A stretch of DNA of 64,000 nucleotides. Origin: Neurospora crassa OR74A (Eukaryota; Ascomycota; Sordariomycetes; Sordariales; Sordariaceae). The stretch is taken from assembly GCF_000182925.2 (NCBI RefSeq), contig NC_026505.1, forward strand, positions 4,092,001 to 4,156,000, given 5' to 3'. Positions 32,197 through 46,294 of the stretch are shown here, in pieces (position 1 is the stretch's first letter; each line of letters begins with the position of its first letter). The notes beneath the pieces were generated by a model. That model ran no database searches, was not told the DNA's origin, and saw only the letters and a program-made list of their open reading frames with translations. Both the position numbers and the translations under genes were made by a program.

Positions 32197-34956
32197 TTGA
32201 CATGAACCACGATGTTTCCCCTCTTCCTCCCAGAGCGGTTATGTGATATACTATCCCATCATCACGGATTGTAACCTGCCTTAATGGGCAATGATGCCCG
32301 TCACTTGTCGGCCGTTTAAGAAAATGCGGTGCGGATGTGTGGTGGACGTTTTGTTTGGCGTGCTTGTAGGCTTACATTTTATTCGTGGGCGAAGAGTATA
32401 TGCATTCTTCACACCCTCTGGTAGTCTTCCACTCTGTTTTACCAGACCCGAAAGAGCAAGAGGGTAGCATGAGAGAGGGGAATGGTAACCTGACATGGCT
32501 TCTTTAGTTGAAGATGGGTATAACAGGAAGAGCTACAAGGTCATCTGTGACTAAGATTTATAAGTAGTGGTTCAAGTTGGAGCTTTGATTGGTTGTTTCC
32601 TTACCATTCTGCTCAAGAAAATGCTAGAAAATCTTGAGAATGGTACAGAGAAATTTTGGTAGTTGACCGTGATTGGAGGTTGACGGTGGAGAGGAGCCAT
32701 GGACGCAACCGCCCGGCAGATGTTAACCTCCAGGAGCCTTGTTGAGACCAAGACCGTCGATCCGGAGGACACTACCTAATTGAAGCCCTTTAACGCCATG
32801 CCCTTGCCCCGAATCCCCTCACGGCGGAGCTCACTCTTTCACAAAAGCGGAAAGAAGACAAGAATCCTTTCTTTTCCCAACTTACACCAACAACATACGA
32901 AAGTTATAAGCCGATGTGTACTGAGAATGGGCCTTTGGGGGTTGGAAGAGCCTAGAAGTCCCACCGGTATCGGTATCGGTGTCTGACCCAGTCATCACAC
33001 AGCATTGCGTACGTTTTCTCATATGTAGCTTGGGGAGGTGAGAACAGAAAGAAACTGCGAACGGATACTAGTTACTACTACAGTATCCATGCAAGGCACG
33101 TAGGTTTCATCACGTCTTGGCATCCACAGTCGATCCTCTTTCAGCAAGATGGGGTTACATTCCCGGTGATTCAAGAGCCAAGACGTTGGGAACTTGCTTG
33201 GACTGGGATAGGACCAGCCGTTACTGGTGGGTAAGGTAGGAGAGGAGGCCGGAAGAATTGTTGAGTTGTGCCGGTTACAACATAAGCGGTAGGTATATCT
33301 GTGGGGTTGGTCGGGTGACGGGTGATGGATACTTGACGATGGATAAATCAAGCCGAGTTCTGTTCGCGGACTGCAAGATACCACGCCGGTAGACCAAGTA
33401 TCAGAGAACCGCCTCTAGTGGCGGTGGAAAGATCATGTCGTTATGTACAAGCAATGGCGATGCTCTGAAACCAAGCCACACATATGCTGCAATCTAATCA
33501 GCACTTTGAGTGTCTTCTGAATGGAGGTGTTTGGATTGAAGCGGCGGCGAAATTAAAGCGCCGACTGACTTTGACCCTGGGAGGATGAAGTGAGGAACTT
33601 GATCGTTTGCGGACAAGCGCCAGTCATTGTTACCAGCCAAAAGTGCAATGTAAAATGGCATGGCCCATGAAACGGGACAGCATTGTGGATTGATGAGAAA
33701 ATGAACGTAAGACAAAGTTTGTAGGGAGAAACTCGTGTGTGAAGTGTACCCGTAGGTGAGCGTTGTCTGTGTCTATAATGAGGATAGAGAGCGGCCTTTC
33801 GTCACCCTTTCCAGTTGAATTCAGTCCATCGAGGTTTACAGCAGTCCTAAGATATGCTCACACTTAAGGAATCGCGAAGTTGGGTGAGGAGCCCCTTGAT
33901 AAGGGAAGAAGCACAGGGCCATCTGTTTTGGCTGATGTCCTTAGTGTGAGGAAGTCCGAAGCAGCTCCGGCTTCGGGCCCCGAAGGGGTTATCGAAAGAT
34001 AAGAAATGGGGTGGATATATTCAGTTGCCGTCCGGCAACCTGCTCCATTCGTGGACTGACTGCGAAGGAAGATGCCTCGGTGGGCCAAGCGATCCTCCGA
34101 CACCTTAGCATATTCAATTCGCGGATTTAACTACAGGACGCAAGGATACGATTTTGAACTTATTCGTTGGACATATGTTTTATTTATACTTTGCCTGGTA
34201 TTCAGGTTCAAGATTTCCGGCTTTGAAACGAGCCCACAGCCCGATTCGCCGACCGGTCATGACCCAGCCAGCCGTTCCAAGACGGCCACCACATCTGTAT
34301 GTAAATCATAATCTATTCCGCACCTAATACCATGACCACGGTAAGCTACCCCTCGGCTGACCTCTTTCCTCCTCCGCGCGAAGAGACTGAGAACCGCGTG
34401 CATAGAACAGCGAGCAAAAGAAGATGAACCAGGTCCATTGACGCCGTGCAGAGATGATGCTGCAAAACCCCGTTGCTCCAATGTGTTGCCGGATGTGAGC
34501 GCTCCCCCAAGCGCCAATCCTCAAAATGAAGAATTCCCGACCAAATATCAAACGCCCGCCTGAAGAGGTAAAAAAAGCAATGCAAAAGCAAGAGTTGCCA
34601 GCAAAGGGTGGGTGGCTGATGATGAGTGGCATCGCCCGAAACTCTCGGGTGAATGTTGCCACCCTGCTTGCCCAGCGTCACCGTCGAGGGGGGCAAGGAA
34701 CCTAACGGCTGCCGTACGCTGGTTCGTCGCCATCTTCGTTGCTCATTTAAACCGTTCGATGGTATCGCCGGTACCGGTGATCGAATCGTGATAGTTTGCC
34801 ACCGCTTCTCGTTGCGGCAAATTGTTGCTGTCTATCCGTTCAGATAGATTATCTGACGATATACTGAGCTCGGACCCAACGATAGAAGACGAGTGAAGAA
34901 GTTGCCCTTGACAACTTTGACGCTGACGCCGACGCTGGCGCAGATGAGGCCGTCCA

Positions 34957-35276
34957 TTATACGCCTCTGATGACCCGCGTCCGCTCCTTTTCGAGCTGCA
35001 GGGCATTCGCCTCGAACGCTTCCTTCTTGCACTGATGATGGGAAGAGCGCTCATGTCAGCACGGAATTCCTCTGTAAGCAAGACGTCTGATAGCCCTGCG
35101 AGCTACCACTTTGCCTTGTTAGTACTTACATCTTCGAGGTTCTTGCACTTGTGGCTCTCTAATAGTCGGTGCTTGCTGCAATAGTGACCGTCGCAGAAAG
35201 TACAATCGCCTGTGATGGGTGCTGCGGGAAGCCTGCACTCGGTGAGCGAGCACTTGAGTCTCCTGGGGGCAGGCAT
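34957..35276 (-). CDS. Small AN1-type zinc-finger protein
   Basis: Two exons, 35276-35130 and 35031-34957, give 73 aa. The AN1 zinc ligands are all present: Cys9, Cys14, Cys25, Cys28, Cys33, His36, His42 and Cys44. After the finger comes a short charged helix (CKKEAFEANALQLEKERTRV). AN1 proteins of this size are conserved in fungi; AN1 fingers occur in Cdc48/proteasome-linked and stress-response proteins, but no specific function is shown here. The 98-bp intron has a CAG acceptor. An in-frame ATG at 35411 exists, but the AN1-family start MPAPRRLKC begins at 35276. Confidence 0.9.
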
Positions 35277-35925
35277 GTTGTCGCAGGTGGTTTTTTCGAG
35301 TTTAGTGTGGAGGTTGGATAACGTGAAGACGATGTTTTGGGTGGAGGTTGTGGAATTAGCGAGGAGGAAAGAGCAGCGTCTCTTAAGGTGAGTTCTAGTG
35401 TGCGTTTTCAAGTTGCACCCTAGAGATCCTGAGGATAAGATGAGTGGATGGTGGGTGACAAATCGATCAGTAGGTAGGCGGCTTATGAGACGAAAGGCAG
35501 TGATTCAGGAAGAGGATTGAACGATAAGAGGGTCGAGGTCGGCGGGATGGGATGCTTATAAACAGAGCCGGTGGAGGTGACAAGGCTCACGTGGTGTGAT
35601 GTTTGGGGACAAGCAAAGGGATAGGCAGCCAAGTGGCAGATTAACTTGGGCTAGTTTCGCGAGACTCTTGTTACAAGTGGAAATGGCTGGAAAGTGTTGG
35701 ACCTCGTTGGCCAGGGGGTATGTAGTCGAGTGAGGATGATTAAGTACAAGATTTGTAGGTGAGGTAGCTGGTGGCCCGACTCGGACGTGATGTGTGACCA
35801 GTGTAAGTGACAAGGGAGCTACAAGTGACCCGAGAGGTGACAAGGTCGTCCATGAGGACGGTGCGCAGTGTGCAGGAGGGAGGCGGTAGAGCGGCAGAGC
35901 GGTAGATCTAGCCTACCTGCTGGCC

Positions 35926-35960
35926 TGGCATGGCATGGCATAGCATAGCATGGCATGGCA
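35926..35960. repeat. Pentanucleotide TGGCA/TAGCA array
   Basis: Seven 5-bp units in a row, five TGGCA and two TAGCA. Confidence 0.9.
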
Positions 35961-36945
35961 TATGCTGGCAAGGTCTGGGGCTGACATCTTGACCCATCGA
36001 GAACAGCACGGCCATCGTGGGCGTGTCGATGACGGCACGGCCGCACGGGAGGCAATGCTGGGGCCGACAAGCAGGGCCCAATTGGTGTTCTGGTTGCGAA
36101 GCCCCGCTAGCACCATACCCAAGGCTCCCTTGTCCGTCGTTGTTGGCGCCGGGAATTGGAAGGGATTGGATCGACGGAAAGTGGTGCCAGTGACTCCAAG
36201 CGACTTGAAGCGACTCCGTACAAGCCGAGGACCCACGAAGACGATGAGGTTGGTGGATGAGCTCAGGAGAAAGCTCCCAAAGGACCAGGCCATCAGGCGA
36301 GTTGTCAGGAATGGAACTCGACAGGCCTGCCGAGAACAGTCAAGGAGCAGCGAGAACCTGCGCCGTTTAGAGCTCAACTTTTCCATCACATCGATCAGTC
36401 ACCACCTGATACCTAGTGAAAGAGTCCGTCACGGGCGCCAGTCCAGATTCTCCCATCACGACGGTTGGGGGGTTGAAACTCTATGCAGTGACCAACAACC
36501 AACCTTTTCGATACCCGGACACCATTGTCTTTGTTGTTGTTGTTGTGACTTGTGAGTGAGGTTTTGAGTGGCACTCGGCAAGCCGCCTTCCTGGTAATGA
36601 ATGCATCACAACTGGATCATCAATCACTCTTGGTAGGGCATCGCCTGCAGGCAGCTACGGACATGCGTAATCATGCGCGTCCGGCAGCGCAGCGGGCCCG
36701 GGCCTTGGATGGACAAGACACCAGACACACAGGACGACAGTTGGTCTTGCATCCCATCCATCACACCCAAGGATCAGGTCGATAAGCTACACTACTAGCG
36801 TACCTAGTGAGTACAGGTAGTATCAGGGTGCTGCATCCATCTAGTACGGGGATTGATTCACAGGGTAACTCGCAGGGTAGGGGTCTCGCTTTCCCGGGGT
36901 ATCACTGATATTTGCAGGGTGGTGGTGATGGTTGTTTCCGGGGTT

Positions 36946-36964
36946 GTAGTGTACTGTACACTAC
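36946..36964. repeat. 19-bp palindrome GTAGTGTAC-T-GTACACTAC
   Basis: Perfect 9-bp arms around one base. Related sequences occur at 46035-46046 and 52413-52431. Confidence 0.85.
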
Positions 36965-39226
36965 TGCTGAGGGAGGTCTATCCGAGTAACACTGGTCGTG
37001 GATACCTCCAACGAACTTGGCCCTGCTGCTGCGAGACGGGGCGTTGCGTCAGAGAGGTACCTCTATTCATTCCGGTCCATTCCGTGTACAGGCGGCCTAC
37101 CTACCTCCTTTGCTTCAGCACGAAACATCGGTTCTCCTTTTTTGCTGCTATTGCTCATTCCGGAGATCCATCCATTTGTCTTTGTTGAGAGTCATCATGG
37201 TTGCTCGCGTGGCCCATCTCCCGGCCTCAGATGCACCTACCTCGCTCCCGTCGGCCTCTGCCCGGGTTCCCGGCCACGTCTGCATGTTTTGGCTTTTCGT
37301 CGTCTTGGGAAGCGTTTACTTGCAGCAACAACAAGCCACAGCATCTAGAAAGCAACAAATCATCGTTAGCACCGATGCCGGTTTCACTGCTTTCTTGTGT
37401 CGAAGTGGCCATACTGTAGACGACGTTCCAGTGGAAGAAGACGATTAGGAGATCCAGACCAACCATACCAACACCGCCACAAAAGATGCTATTGGGAGAT
37501 TTTGTCCTTTCTCTAAACAGGCCGAGATAAGAGAGATAGTAAAAGCCGTACATTAGGTTCCGTCCATACCTAACAAGTCCGTCTAACATGTGCTATCTGC
37601 CTCGCAAATTCGATCCCCAAGCCCAACCCCAAGCTCAAGCATTTGATTTTATGCCTGGCCTTCTGTGTACCATGTGCAACGAACAAAGACGTTGACCGGG
37701 TCTGGGTGGCTATACTGTGTACACCAACTTGACCATTACTAACATTCCAGAAGCCTCAGCGGTCTGGACGGATCGATGTTGAAGGTTCAGATGCGGCTCC
37801 TTTTTCTGTTGTTGGTTGATCGATCTACTGCGTCCACCTAACATCCGTCAGCGTCAATAGGCCATTTTGGTCAGGCCAATAGACGCCATCCCGTCGACCT
37901 GCTCTCAGATCAACAACATCTTGCCTGCATCGACAAGAGTACGAAAAAGATGCCCGGGATTTCGCATGCTCCCGCCATCAAGCAAGTATACATATGCATA
38001 GTACACTCACTGCCTCTACCTAGCAAGCGATCAAACCTCTTAGCCCCTCAAACCCCTCTCCTCCATTCATCCTCCGTATCACATCCGATCCTGGGTCCCA
38101 GATTGCCAGCATTTGCCCATGCTCCCTTACACCGCTTCCGGCGGCCGGCGCATGTCTCCAGAGAAGGAAGCATCTCCCCAAGACTCCAGCCCCCCACCCC
38201 CATCGGAGGAGGAAGACGTGAGCTCGTTAGCGCACCCCAGCTTTCTACGCTCGCCACATTCACTGTTGCCATTCAGGAACCAGCACCGCAAGTGACTTGT
38301 TGCCGCCTGCATCCAAGAGATTGCATGTCACTGTCACAACCGCAATGCGGACGAATTGCCAAAGAACACGATGGCTCCCTCTAATACTGCGTACCCGACG
38401 GCGAGTGGATAGTGTTTGCCGTTCTTGATGCGTTCGGGGCTTGCTTGCTTCTCCCTGACTGCTGCTTGTTCGATGGAATCCTACCTGTCGTTTATGAAGG
38501 TGCAGTTGTCCATGTTTTTGGCTCCTCTCATGACTTCCCGAACCTCCATGGTGTTGGAAAGCGACACAATCAAGAGCCTAGACGCTTTCATAGTGTCTTC
38601 TCCCGAGTCGTTAACTCCGGCGCGGTGCACGGAGAGAACTCGATGGCAGGGAGCCGCAGAGGGTCCTCTTTATCGGTGCGCTCACCCACGTTACCACTTC
38701 GTTTATAACACAAGAACCGTGTGGCTCTTTGGCTTGCATCAACAACGACACGTCGCGTGGCCTTTGTCTCACCATCTTGCTACGATTGGAATAGCTCCGT
38801 GACTTCCAAACACCGCATGGTATTGCGTGAAAAACAAGATACGTTCACGGCAAAATCACCTCTTGTCGCGCACTTTTTCCATCTCCAAGGTCCCCATCAA
38901 CTCATTGTGCGAGATATGTCTTCCTTCGCCTCGTCACTTCGGCCTGACAGACCGTAACGACTAAATAGTTCGCCACAGCAAAACAAGCGTAGCCGTTTTC
39001 TTAGACTTGCCCAATACTAGCCAACCCGCACATAGCGGAACCAGGGCAGCGGCGTGCAACTCTTACTTTTCTTCCGACTCCTTGAAATACGGTGTGCATT
39101 GAGAGAGTTTGGATAGTATCACAGTCTGGCACTTATCATACTGACCCCGATGGCTTTTGCATCGATGAAGTGAAAAGACACAAATTGACGCCTTTAATTT
39201 AAACGCATTGCAATCAATGACTATTC

Positions 39227-40730
<1,504 letters not shown>

Positions 40731-42512
40731 TGTGTATGAATGTGATGAAATGTAGAATCCAAAATCAACACAAAGTTAAAGCCAAGTTTGAAAAAAGGTC
40801 GAGCCAATTTACCTGGCGAGAAGTCGGCGTCTTTTGGAACTGAATGATGACAAAACGGGGTCTGTTTAGTTCCATCAACCGCAGCGCCGACCCCGCCTTC
40901 TGAAAGGTGGGGCACTGCCAGGTGGGCAGTTCCCTTCTGTACGGTAAAGGTACCGGTTAAAGGAGATCATGGATCGGATCTCGAGTGAGAGGAAGTGTTC
41001 TCTTGGCTTCCAGGCCTCTTTCCTCCTCGTACACTACCTACGAATACACCGCGTACAGTCAAGTCGGTGACGGGGTAGCGCTAAAGGTCTCGGGAAGTGT
41101 TTTTCTTGCCTGTTTATCCGACATGGTTTTCGGTGATTTCACGGCATCTCGGGGATTACTCCGGCTTTCTAAGCAACGTGTTTGGGACTTTGGGTGCTTA
41201 TCTAACTGGAGCCTATCAATGACGCTCTTGCTCAGCTATATCGGATACGCAGTATACCTATACCTTAACAACACCCCAAGTGCCTTGTCGACTGGCAAAG
41301 CCTTATCAGCTCACCAACTCTCCATTGACGGTCACTTAACAACCTCAGGGCATGATGTTGGATTCTCACACACTTTGATATGTACATTCCTTCCAATCTA
41401 TTTCCCTCTACTGTTTGCAGCGAACTATGTATAGCGGGGTCTCATCCCGCCTCCCGTGAACTGCTCTGTGCACGCTAGCGCCTCACGTAGAGGCTTTGAC
41501 AGATCGTCAGATATGTCTTCAGAATTACGTGATTGAAGACTTCGTTTCGCATGTACATTTCGCCTCAGGAAAACCCCCGTACCGCTCAACAGGTGCCCAT
41601 AGGCCGGCCGCCCGAGAGTCGAGCTTTCGGGCTACATCTCTAGCGGCTGGAAATAAGTATTGAATCGTAGGAGAGCTGCTATGTCCGCCCATGTCACATT
41701 ATCGTCTGCAAAGTAATACAATCACCGCAATCATCTCTGACCACGACTGGACGTTAAAATTGTCTTCAAGGTACATTTCATCTTTCCCGGCTGTCGACCA
41801 TGTGTGATGATTTATTCCCAGTCCGGAGGTTACGGTCCACTAACTACCTAACCTTTATCAGAAGTGAGGTCGACGACGACAGTACGAAGTGATGGACAGG
41901 AATTGGTAGCGGCGATAATCCAGGTCCATACTGTGAGAAACCAATTCTTGAGTCGGTGAATTGTTTAAGGCAGAGAAATAGCTGCGACTGGTAAAGGCAA
42001 CATAATTTGAAATATAGGTCAACCCCTCACCTCTCCTCGTTTTTTTCCTCGTCGTTCAAAAACTTCGTTCTGTCAAGCCAAGGATTGTGCAGCCGCCTTG
42101 TGAAGTTCGTTGCCTCCAGGCTCGATCATATGTGACGATACCGAAGCCTTGTCTCTCGCTATCCCGAGCGATTTCGCATGATAATAATGTCTCTCGGCGT
42201 CATAAGTGTCGAACCACACAGTTCTCGACAGAACAGGCCTATTGAGCTTGTGAGAGTTGAAGACAGACGGTGACAAGCAACGTGGAGCATGTTGCTATGA
42301 AGACCACTTTTACCCCTAACCCTAGGCAGGTACTTATGAGGCACAGTAGTAGACCAGCAACACTGCAGTGTCACACAACACATCAGTAAGTATCTCACAT
42401 GGACTTCGCTAGTTCTAAATAAATCATCCTCCACAAATTAAAGAAGGCAGAAACAACCACGAACTCATACCCTTCTAACCATATCATCGTGTTCCACTAC
42501 CAACCTCTCAAA
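40731..42512. other. Divergent promoter region, alcohol dehydrogenase and DUF952 gene
   Basis: 1.8 kb. No supported gene; the 149-codon plus-strand frame at 40985-41434 has no domain. A single telobox-like CCCTAACCCTA sits at about 42313-42324. Confidence 0.5.
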
Positions 42513-42970
42513 ATGGTCATCCCCCCTCCTCCTTCCCCGCTCCCCGAGTTTGTGTACAAGATCACGCTCGAAGCCCCGCCCAGTCCAATTCCCGAGTCCT
42601 ACCCACTGTCGGAGCTGGACCAGAAGGATGGATTTGTGCATCTGAGCACCTCGTGGCAGGTACGTTCTATCCTCTCCGCTTCATTACTTGAATGCGCTAA
42701 TCCCAGCTTTCCAAAACCACAAAGATCCCAACAACAGCCGGCCTCTTCTTCCAAAATGAGCTCTCTTTCTACCTTATCAAGCTTCGCCTGGCCAACTTTG
42801 ACCAAGCCAGCGTCAAGTGGGACGAGGTCGAGGATACCAACGGGTGCCCGCACTTGTACGGCAACTTTGGGGCTAAGGATGTCGTCGACGTGAAGGAGTT
42901 CCGCCGTGAGGAGGGCGAGACGTGGGGTGAGGTGTTTGAGAAGGAGGAGGCTAAGGCTTGGATGGTATGA
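42513..42970 (+). CDS. DUF952-family protein
   Basis: Two exons, 42513-42659 and 42725-42970, give 130 aa. The pattern YKI....WQ, DGFVHLSTSWQ, TAGLFFQ, LRLANFDQASVKWDEVEDT and PHLYGNF is that of DUF952 proteins, small soluble proteins related to the ADP-ribosyltransferase-like fold. Their substrate is unknown in fungi. The N-terminus is Pro-rich. The ATG at 42513 has a good context (AAAATGG); an in-frame ATG at 42489 would add eight residues. It is convergent with NTH1, with only 205 bp between stops. Confidence 0.9.
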
Positions 42971-43175
42971 TGACAGGGGGCATCGGAGAAGGGAAAATAT
43001 AAGGGGAGAAAGGAAGGAAAGAACAAAAAAAGAAAAAAAAATTAAAAAGCGATGAGACGGTGAATCTCAACTGAACTCGTCTGTTCATTCACTCGTTTGA
43101 CCTATTTACCCTGAAAGTTTCCCCTCTGGCTATCCTTATATAAAACAAATGCCTTTCCAACAGTGCATCCCGACA

Positions 43176-45742
43176 TCATCTCTCCAACTTAATCCTTGCC
43201 ATTCCATCCTCCACTTTGACTCTACCGCCGTGTTCCGTTTTCACATAACCGTCTTCCTCCTCCTCACCTTCACCAGCAGCCTCCCTCTTCACCCTCACAG
43301 GTTCTTGCTGCCTTTCGACAGTTTCACTCTTGACGACTGGCTCGTCGACTTCCTCGTCCTCGCCTTGCTCATCCTCAGCCTCCTGTTTCAACTGCCCAAC
43401 CTCTCGCTTGACAATGGTTGGGCCATTTTGGCCCTCCCGTCCCTCAGGGTCACCGAGGTTAGGTTCTTGCTTTACCATTGTGCGTCCCAGCAGTGGCTCC
43501 CTCTTCACTATACGTGCCCGCGCCTGGTGGCCCTCCGCGTCCTCATTGTTGAGGTTCGGCTCCGGCTTGACAATCGCAGCTCCATTGAAGGATTCTCTCT
43601 TCACAGTGCTTGAGCGATGGTTTTCTTCTTTGGTTTGCTCTGGGATATATGACTCCTGCTTCACACTCGGATGCTCGGGCTTTACAGCTTGTGGTTGAAG
43701 GTCGTCTGCTTTCTCCTCGTCGAAACCAGGCTCCTGCTTAACGGTCGCCAAGTCCCGTCCGGGTTCTCTCTTCATGATGCGACGTCGATGTGCCGATTCC
43801 ACCTGCTCGCCGTGGATGTTTGACTCCTGCTTGATGCGTACGTGTTGTCTTTTGACGATGTGCGGGAGCCGGTTCTCTTCTTCTTCCCCAGCGCCCATGT
43901 CATGAACACTCTGTTCCTGCTTTACCCTAAGAACTTCTTCCTTGACACCAGATGTTTGGTCAGCCTCTTCACTGTCCTCTTCCGCGTCGGCTAACCTCTC
44001 GCGCTTCACCCTCATACCTTCTTGCTTGATGATGGGCGGGCTGTGTTCAATGGTCGACTGAACCTCATCGACGTCTTCCATCTCAACATCCTCAATGCTC
44101 TCCATCTTCACAGCTTCATCCGCAACAGCTTCCTGAATCACCGGCGGTACAGGCTCGTTGACCACAAGTTCCCTGACCCTGGCTTCCTCCTCTTCCTTGA
44201 TCTCAATTCTTGCCTCTCTCTTTTCCCTCTTGACTACCATGTCCCGCTCGTCTTCCTCGTTGTCACCCTCCTCTTTCGGCTCTCTCTTGAATCTCACAAC
44301 CTCGGTGTCCACCTCCGCTTTCTCCTCCTTTACAACCGCCCTCCTCTTTCTACCCTCAGTAACCTTTTTCCTCTCCGCAGCTTTACACAAGCCCCTTAGG
44401 CCCAGCTCGCAATCACCGCACTTCCTCCCCACGGGAAGACATACCGACTGTCCGAATCCAACCAGCAGCCAGTTGATCTCCTTCCACTTGTCACGGGGCA
44501 GCCACGACTGCAACGCAAGGCGAGTCTCCTCGGGGGTTTTAGTGGGCGGATTCTGCCAGCCCCAGAGGTTGGTGATGCGGTGGACGTGGACGTCCACACC
44601 GATGCCTTCGACACGGTTCCAGCCGTTGTCGGCGGACATGCAAAGATGCGCCATCTTGGGCCCAACGCCGGGAAGGGACATGAGACCTTCGATGGTGTCG
44701 GGGATGTCGGAGTTGTATCGGTCGCGGAGGATTTCGGCGGCTTGTTTGAGGTATCTATCACAGTAACTCATAAGTATATGGACCCTTGATGTGAACAAGG
44801 AGACAGTACGTACCTGGTCTTGTTGTTATGGAAGCCAACCTTGCCAATCAACTCGTTCAAAACGGCTGGCTCAACAGCCAGCATATTCTCTAGGTTCAGG
44901 CCCGGCTCTGCGCCCTCGGCGTGGGGAGGCAGTTCCTTCTTCAACCGCAACATTGCCTCCGCGTTGACTGTGTCTTTGGTCTGGCTCGACAACATCAGGG
45001 CAACAAGAGTGTGAAATCGCCGATCGCGTGCTGATGCGTTATTGCTGGCCAAGCGCTCGCATCCCATCGAGTCGACGGCGGCGTTGGCGGCGGGACCGGA
45101 GATGCGCATCTCCTTGACGAGGTTGTAAACCTCCTCCCAGTCAGAAGGAGGCTCGACTTTCACTTCGCCGGTGACCGCGTCGGTCGTCTTGCGGGCGGGT
45201 TTGCGAGTGGTTCGTTTTCTGCTGGATGTAGTAGACGTGCCCGCGACCGGGATATCGTTTATGTCGATCTCCGAATCCGACTTTACTTCGGCTTCTGCGG
45301 CTTGGTTGATAATTCGCGTGCTCCTCCGTTCGGTTTTGATCCTCGTGGGGGCGGGCAATGATTCCTCCTTCTTCAGCACTGTTGTGGTGGTTGTGGTGGT
45401 AATGCGCTTCCGTTTTCGCGTGCCAATTGGGTTCCTGCGCTTCACCTTTGGTGATGGCAAGCCACTGGACTTGACAGCGTCTTCTATGTCCGATCCAAAG
45501 GTAACTCCGGTTTCGTCTTCCTCATGGTCTTCCTCGAGCTTCGTGGCGCGCAATGGCGAGGATCGCAAGTCAACCGGCGCAGAGCTCGAGCTGGCATTCG
45601 CATTCGCATTGTTCGCTTCATAGGCAAATCGAGCAAGAGTGCTCAGACGCGTTGAGCGACGTGGTGTTGCTGGCGTTGCCATGGCGGCTGTTGTTCCCTC
45701 GAACAACCTCGATGTCTCCTTGGCTATGCGCGACGCCCTCAT
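43176..45742 (-). CDS. nth1: Endonuclease III homolog (NTH1) with giant SUMO-motif tail
   Basis: Two exons, 45742-44814 and 44754-43176, give 835 aa. Residues 1 to about 205 are disordered and basic/acidic. The glycosylase/lyase core (about 205-440) holds the HhH motif [13 protein letters not shown] with catalytic Lys343, the GVDVHVHRI motif with Asp364, and an iron-sulfur loop with Cys415, 422, 425 and 433. It removes oxidised pyrimidines and nicks at abasic sites in nucleus and probably mitochondria. The remaining 395 residues are a highly charged tail with about 25 psi-K-x-E motifs (VKREP, VKQEP, VKPEP types), roughly one per 16 residues; three more occur before the core. Fungal NTH1 proteins are usually about half this length. 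The 59-bp intron joins [10 protein letters not shown] in frame. The start [13 protein letters not shown] fits the family. Confidence 0.95.
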
Positions 45743-46034
45743 CGGTTGATCGATGACCGTGATTGAACGATGAGGAGGCTTTGCCTGTTCGTCTGAAATT
45801 ATCTGCTGCTTCGCGCGGCCATGGTTGGATCATTCAACTGTTTGGATGCGTGTGGCCCGGGGGAACGCGTGCACCTTTATGGCTAGCTTGTATTGCAAGG
45901 CAGACTGGATGAATCAGATGAAACGCCGAGACAGGAAGCTCGAGCCATAAAGTACATACTGTGTAAACTCGAAGAGCAAATAAAATAAGTACTGTGGATC
46001 CTCGCCTGCTATACGTAGTACATACTACGCAGTA

Positions 46035-46046
46035 CACTACGTAGTG
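46035..46046. repeat. 12-bp palindrome CACTACGTAGTG
   Basis: Perfect palindrome in a cluster of related short inverted sequences. It overlaps a 14-mer TACGCAGTACACTA that recurs at about 52418-52431. Confidence 0.8.
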
Positions 46047-46251
46047 CTGATTCGGCCAGACAGGGCACCAGGTTCTTTTGGGATGCTAACTGATATCATT
46101 CCAATGTTTACACCATGGGCTGTTTCTCATCAAACGTGCGGACTTGAAAGTAACTTTGATTCTGGGATCGCTACGAGTGTGTGCGATATCCTGTCGCCAG
46201 TCTAAGAACAAGCCACTCGCACATCTTCCTTCTCCTTGTCTAAAGACCAGT

Positions 46252-46252
<1 letters not shown>

Positions 46253-46292
<40 letters not shown>
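46253..46292. repeat. Poly-A run, 40 nt
   Basis: Forty consecutive A on the plus strand, in the intergenic region between the lipase 3' end and the NTH1 promoter. Confidence 0.95.

Positions 46293-46294
<2 letters not shown>

Larger units (their letters stand above)
31940..34956. other. Phospholipase A2 upstream region and 2.7-kb gap
   Basis: Contains the C run at 32076-32106 and a CA repeat at 32171-32196. Beyond that no supported gene; open frames up to about 120 codons (for example minus 33019-33384) have no motifs. Confidence 0.45.
35277..39226. other. 4-kb gap with no convincing gene
   Basis: The longest open frames (plus 35950-36555, 201 codons; minus 35913-36389) overlap on opposite strands and have no recognisable domain. 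A coding-like minus-strand stretch at about 38390-38630 is interrupted and unassigned. Repeats noted separately: TGGCA array and a 19-bp palindrome. Lineage-specific or non-coding genes remain possible. Confidence 0.4.

Noticed and set aside
35926-35960. TGGCA array as part of a CRISPR-like or centromeric repeat
   Set aside because: Seven 5-bp units without spacers; an ordinary microsatellite in a eukaryotic genome.
35950-36555. 201-codon plus-strand frame
   Set aside because: Overlapped by an equally long minus-strand frame, low-complexity end, no family resemblance; not enough to call a gene.
38390-38630. Coding-like minus-strand stretch (for example TMEVREVMRGAKNMDNCTFI)
   Set aside because: Interrupted, no recognised family, no convincing start or splice sites; could be an old gene fragment but unsupported.
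42313-42324. Telomere-like CCCTAACCCTA
   Set aside because: A single short match inside an intergenic region; no array, so not an interstitial telomere.
43179-44363. NTH1 tail as a simple DNA tandem repeat (minisatellite)
   Set aside because: The peptide motif recurs, but spacers differ in length and sequence and codons vary, so it is not a recent DNA-level tandem array.
43149-44766. Several plus-strand frames of 120-200 codons opposite the NTH1 tail
   Set aside because: Antisense shadows of the repetitive, acid/lysine-rich tail codons.
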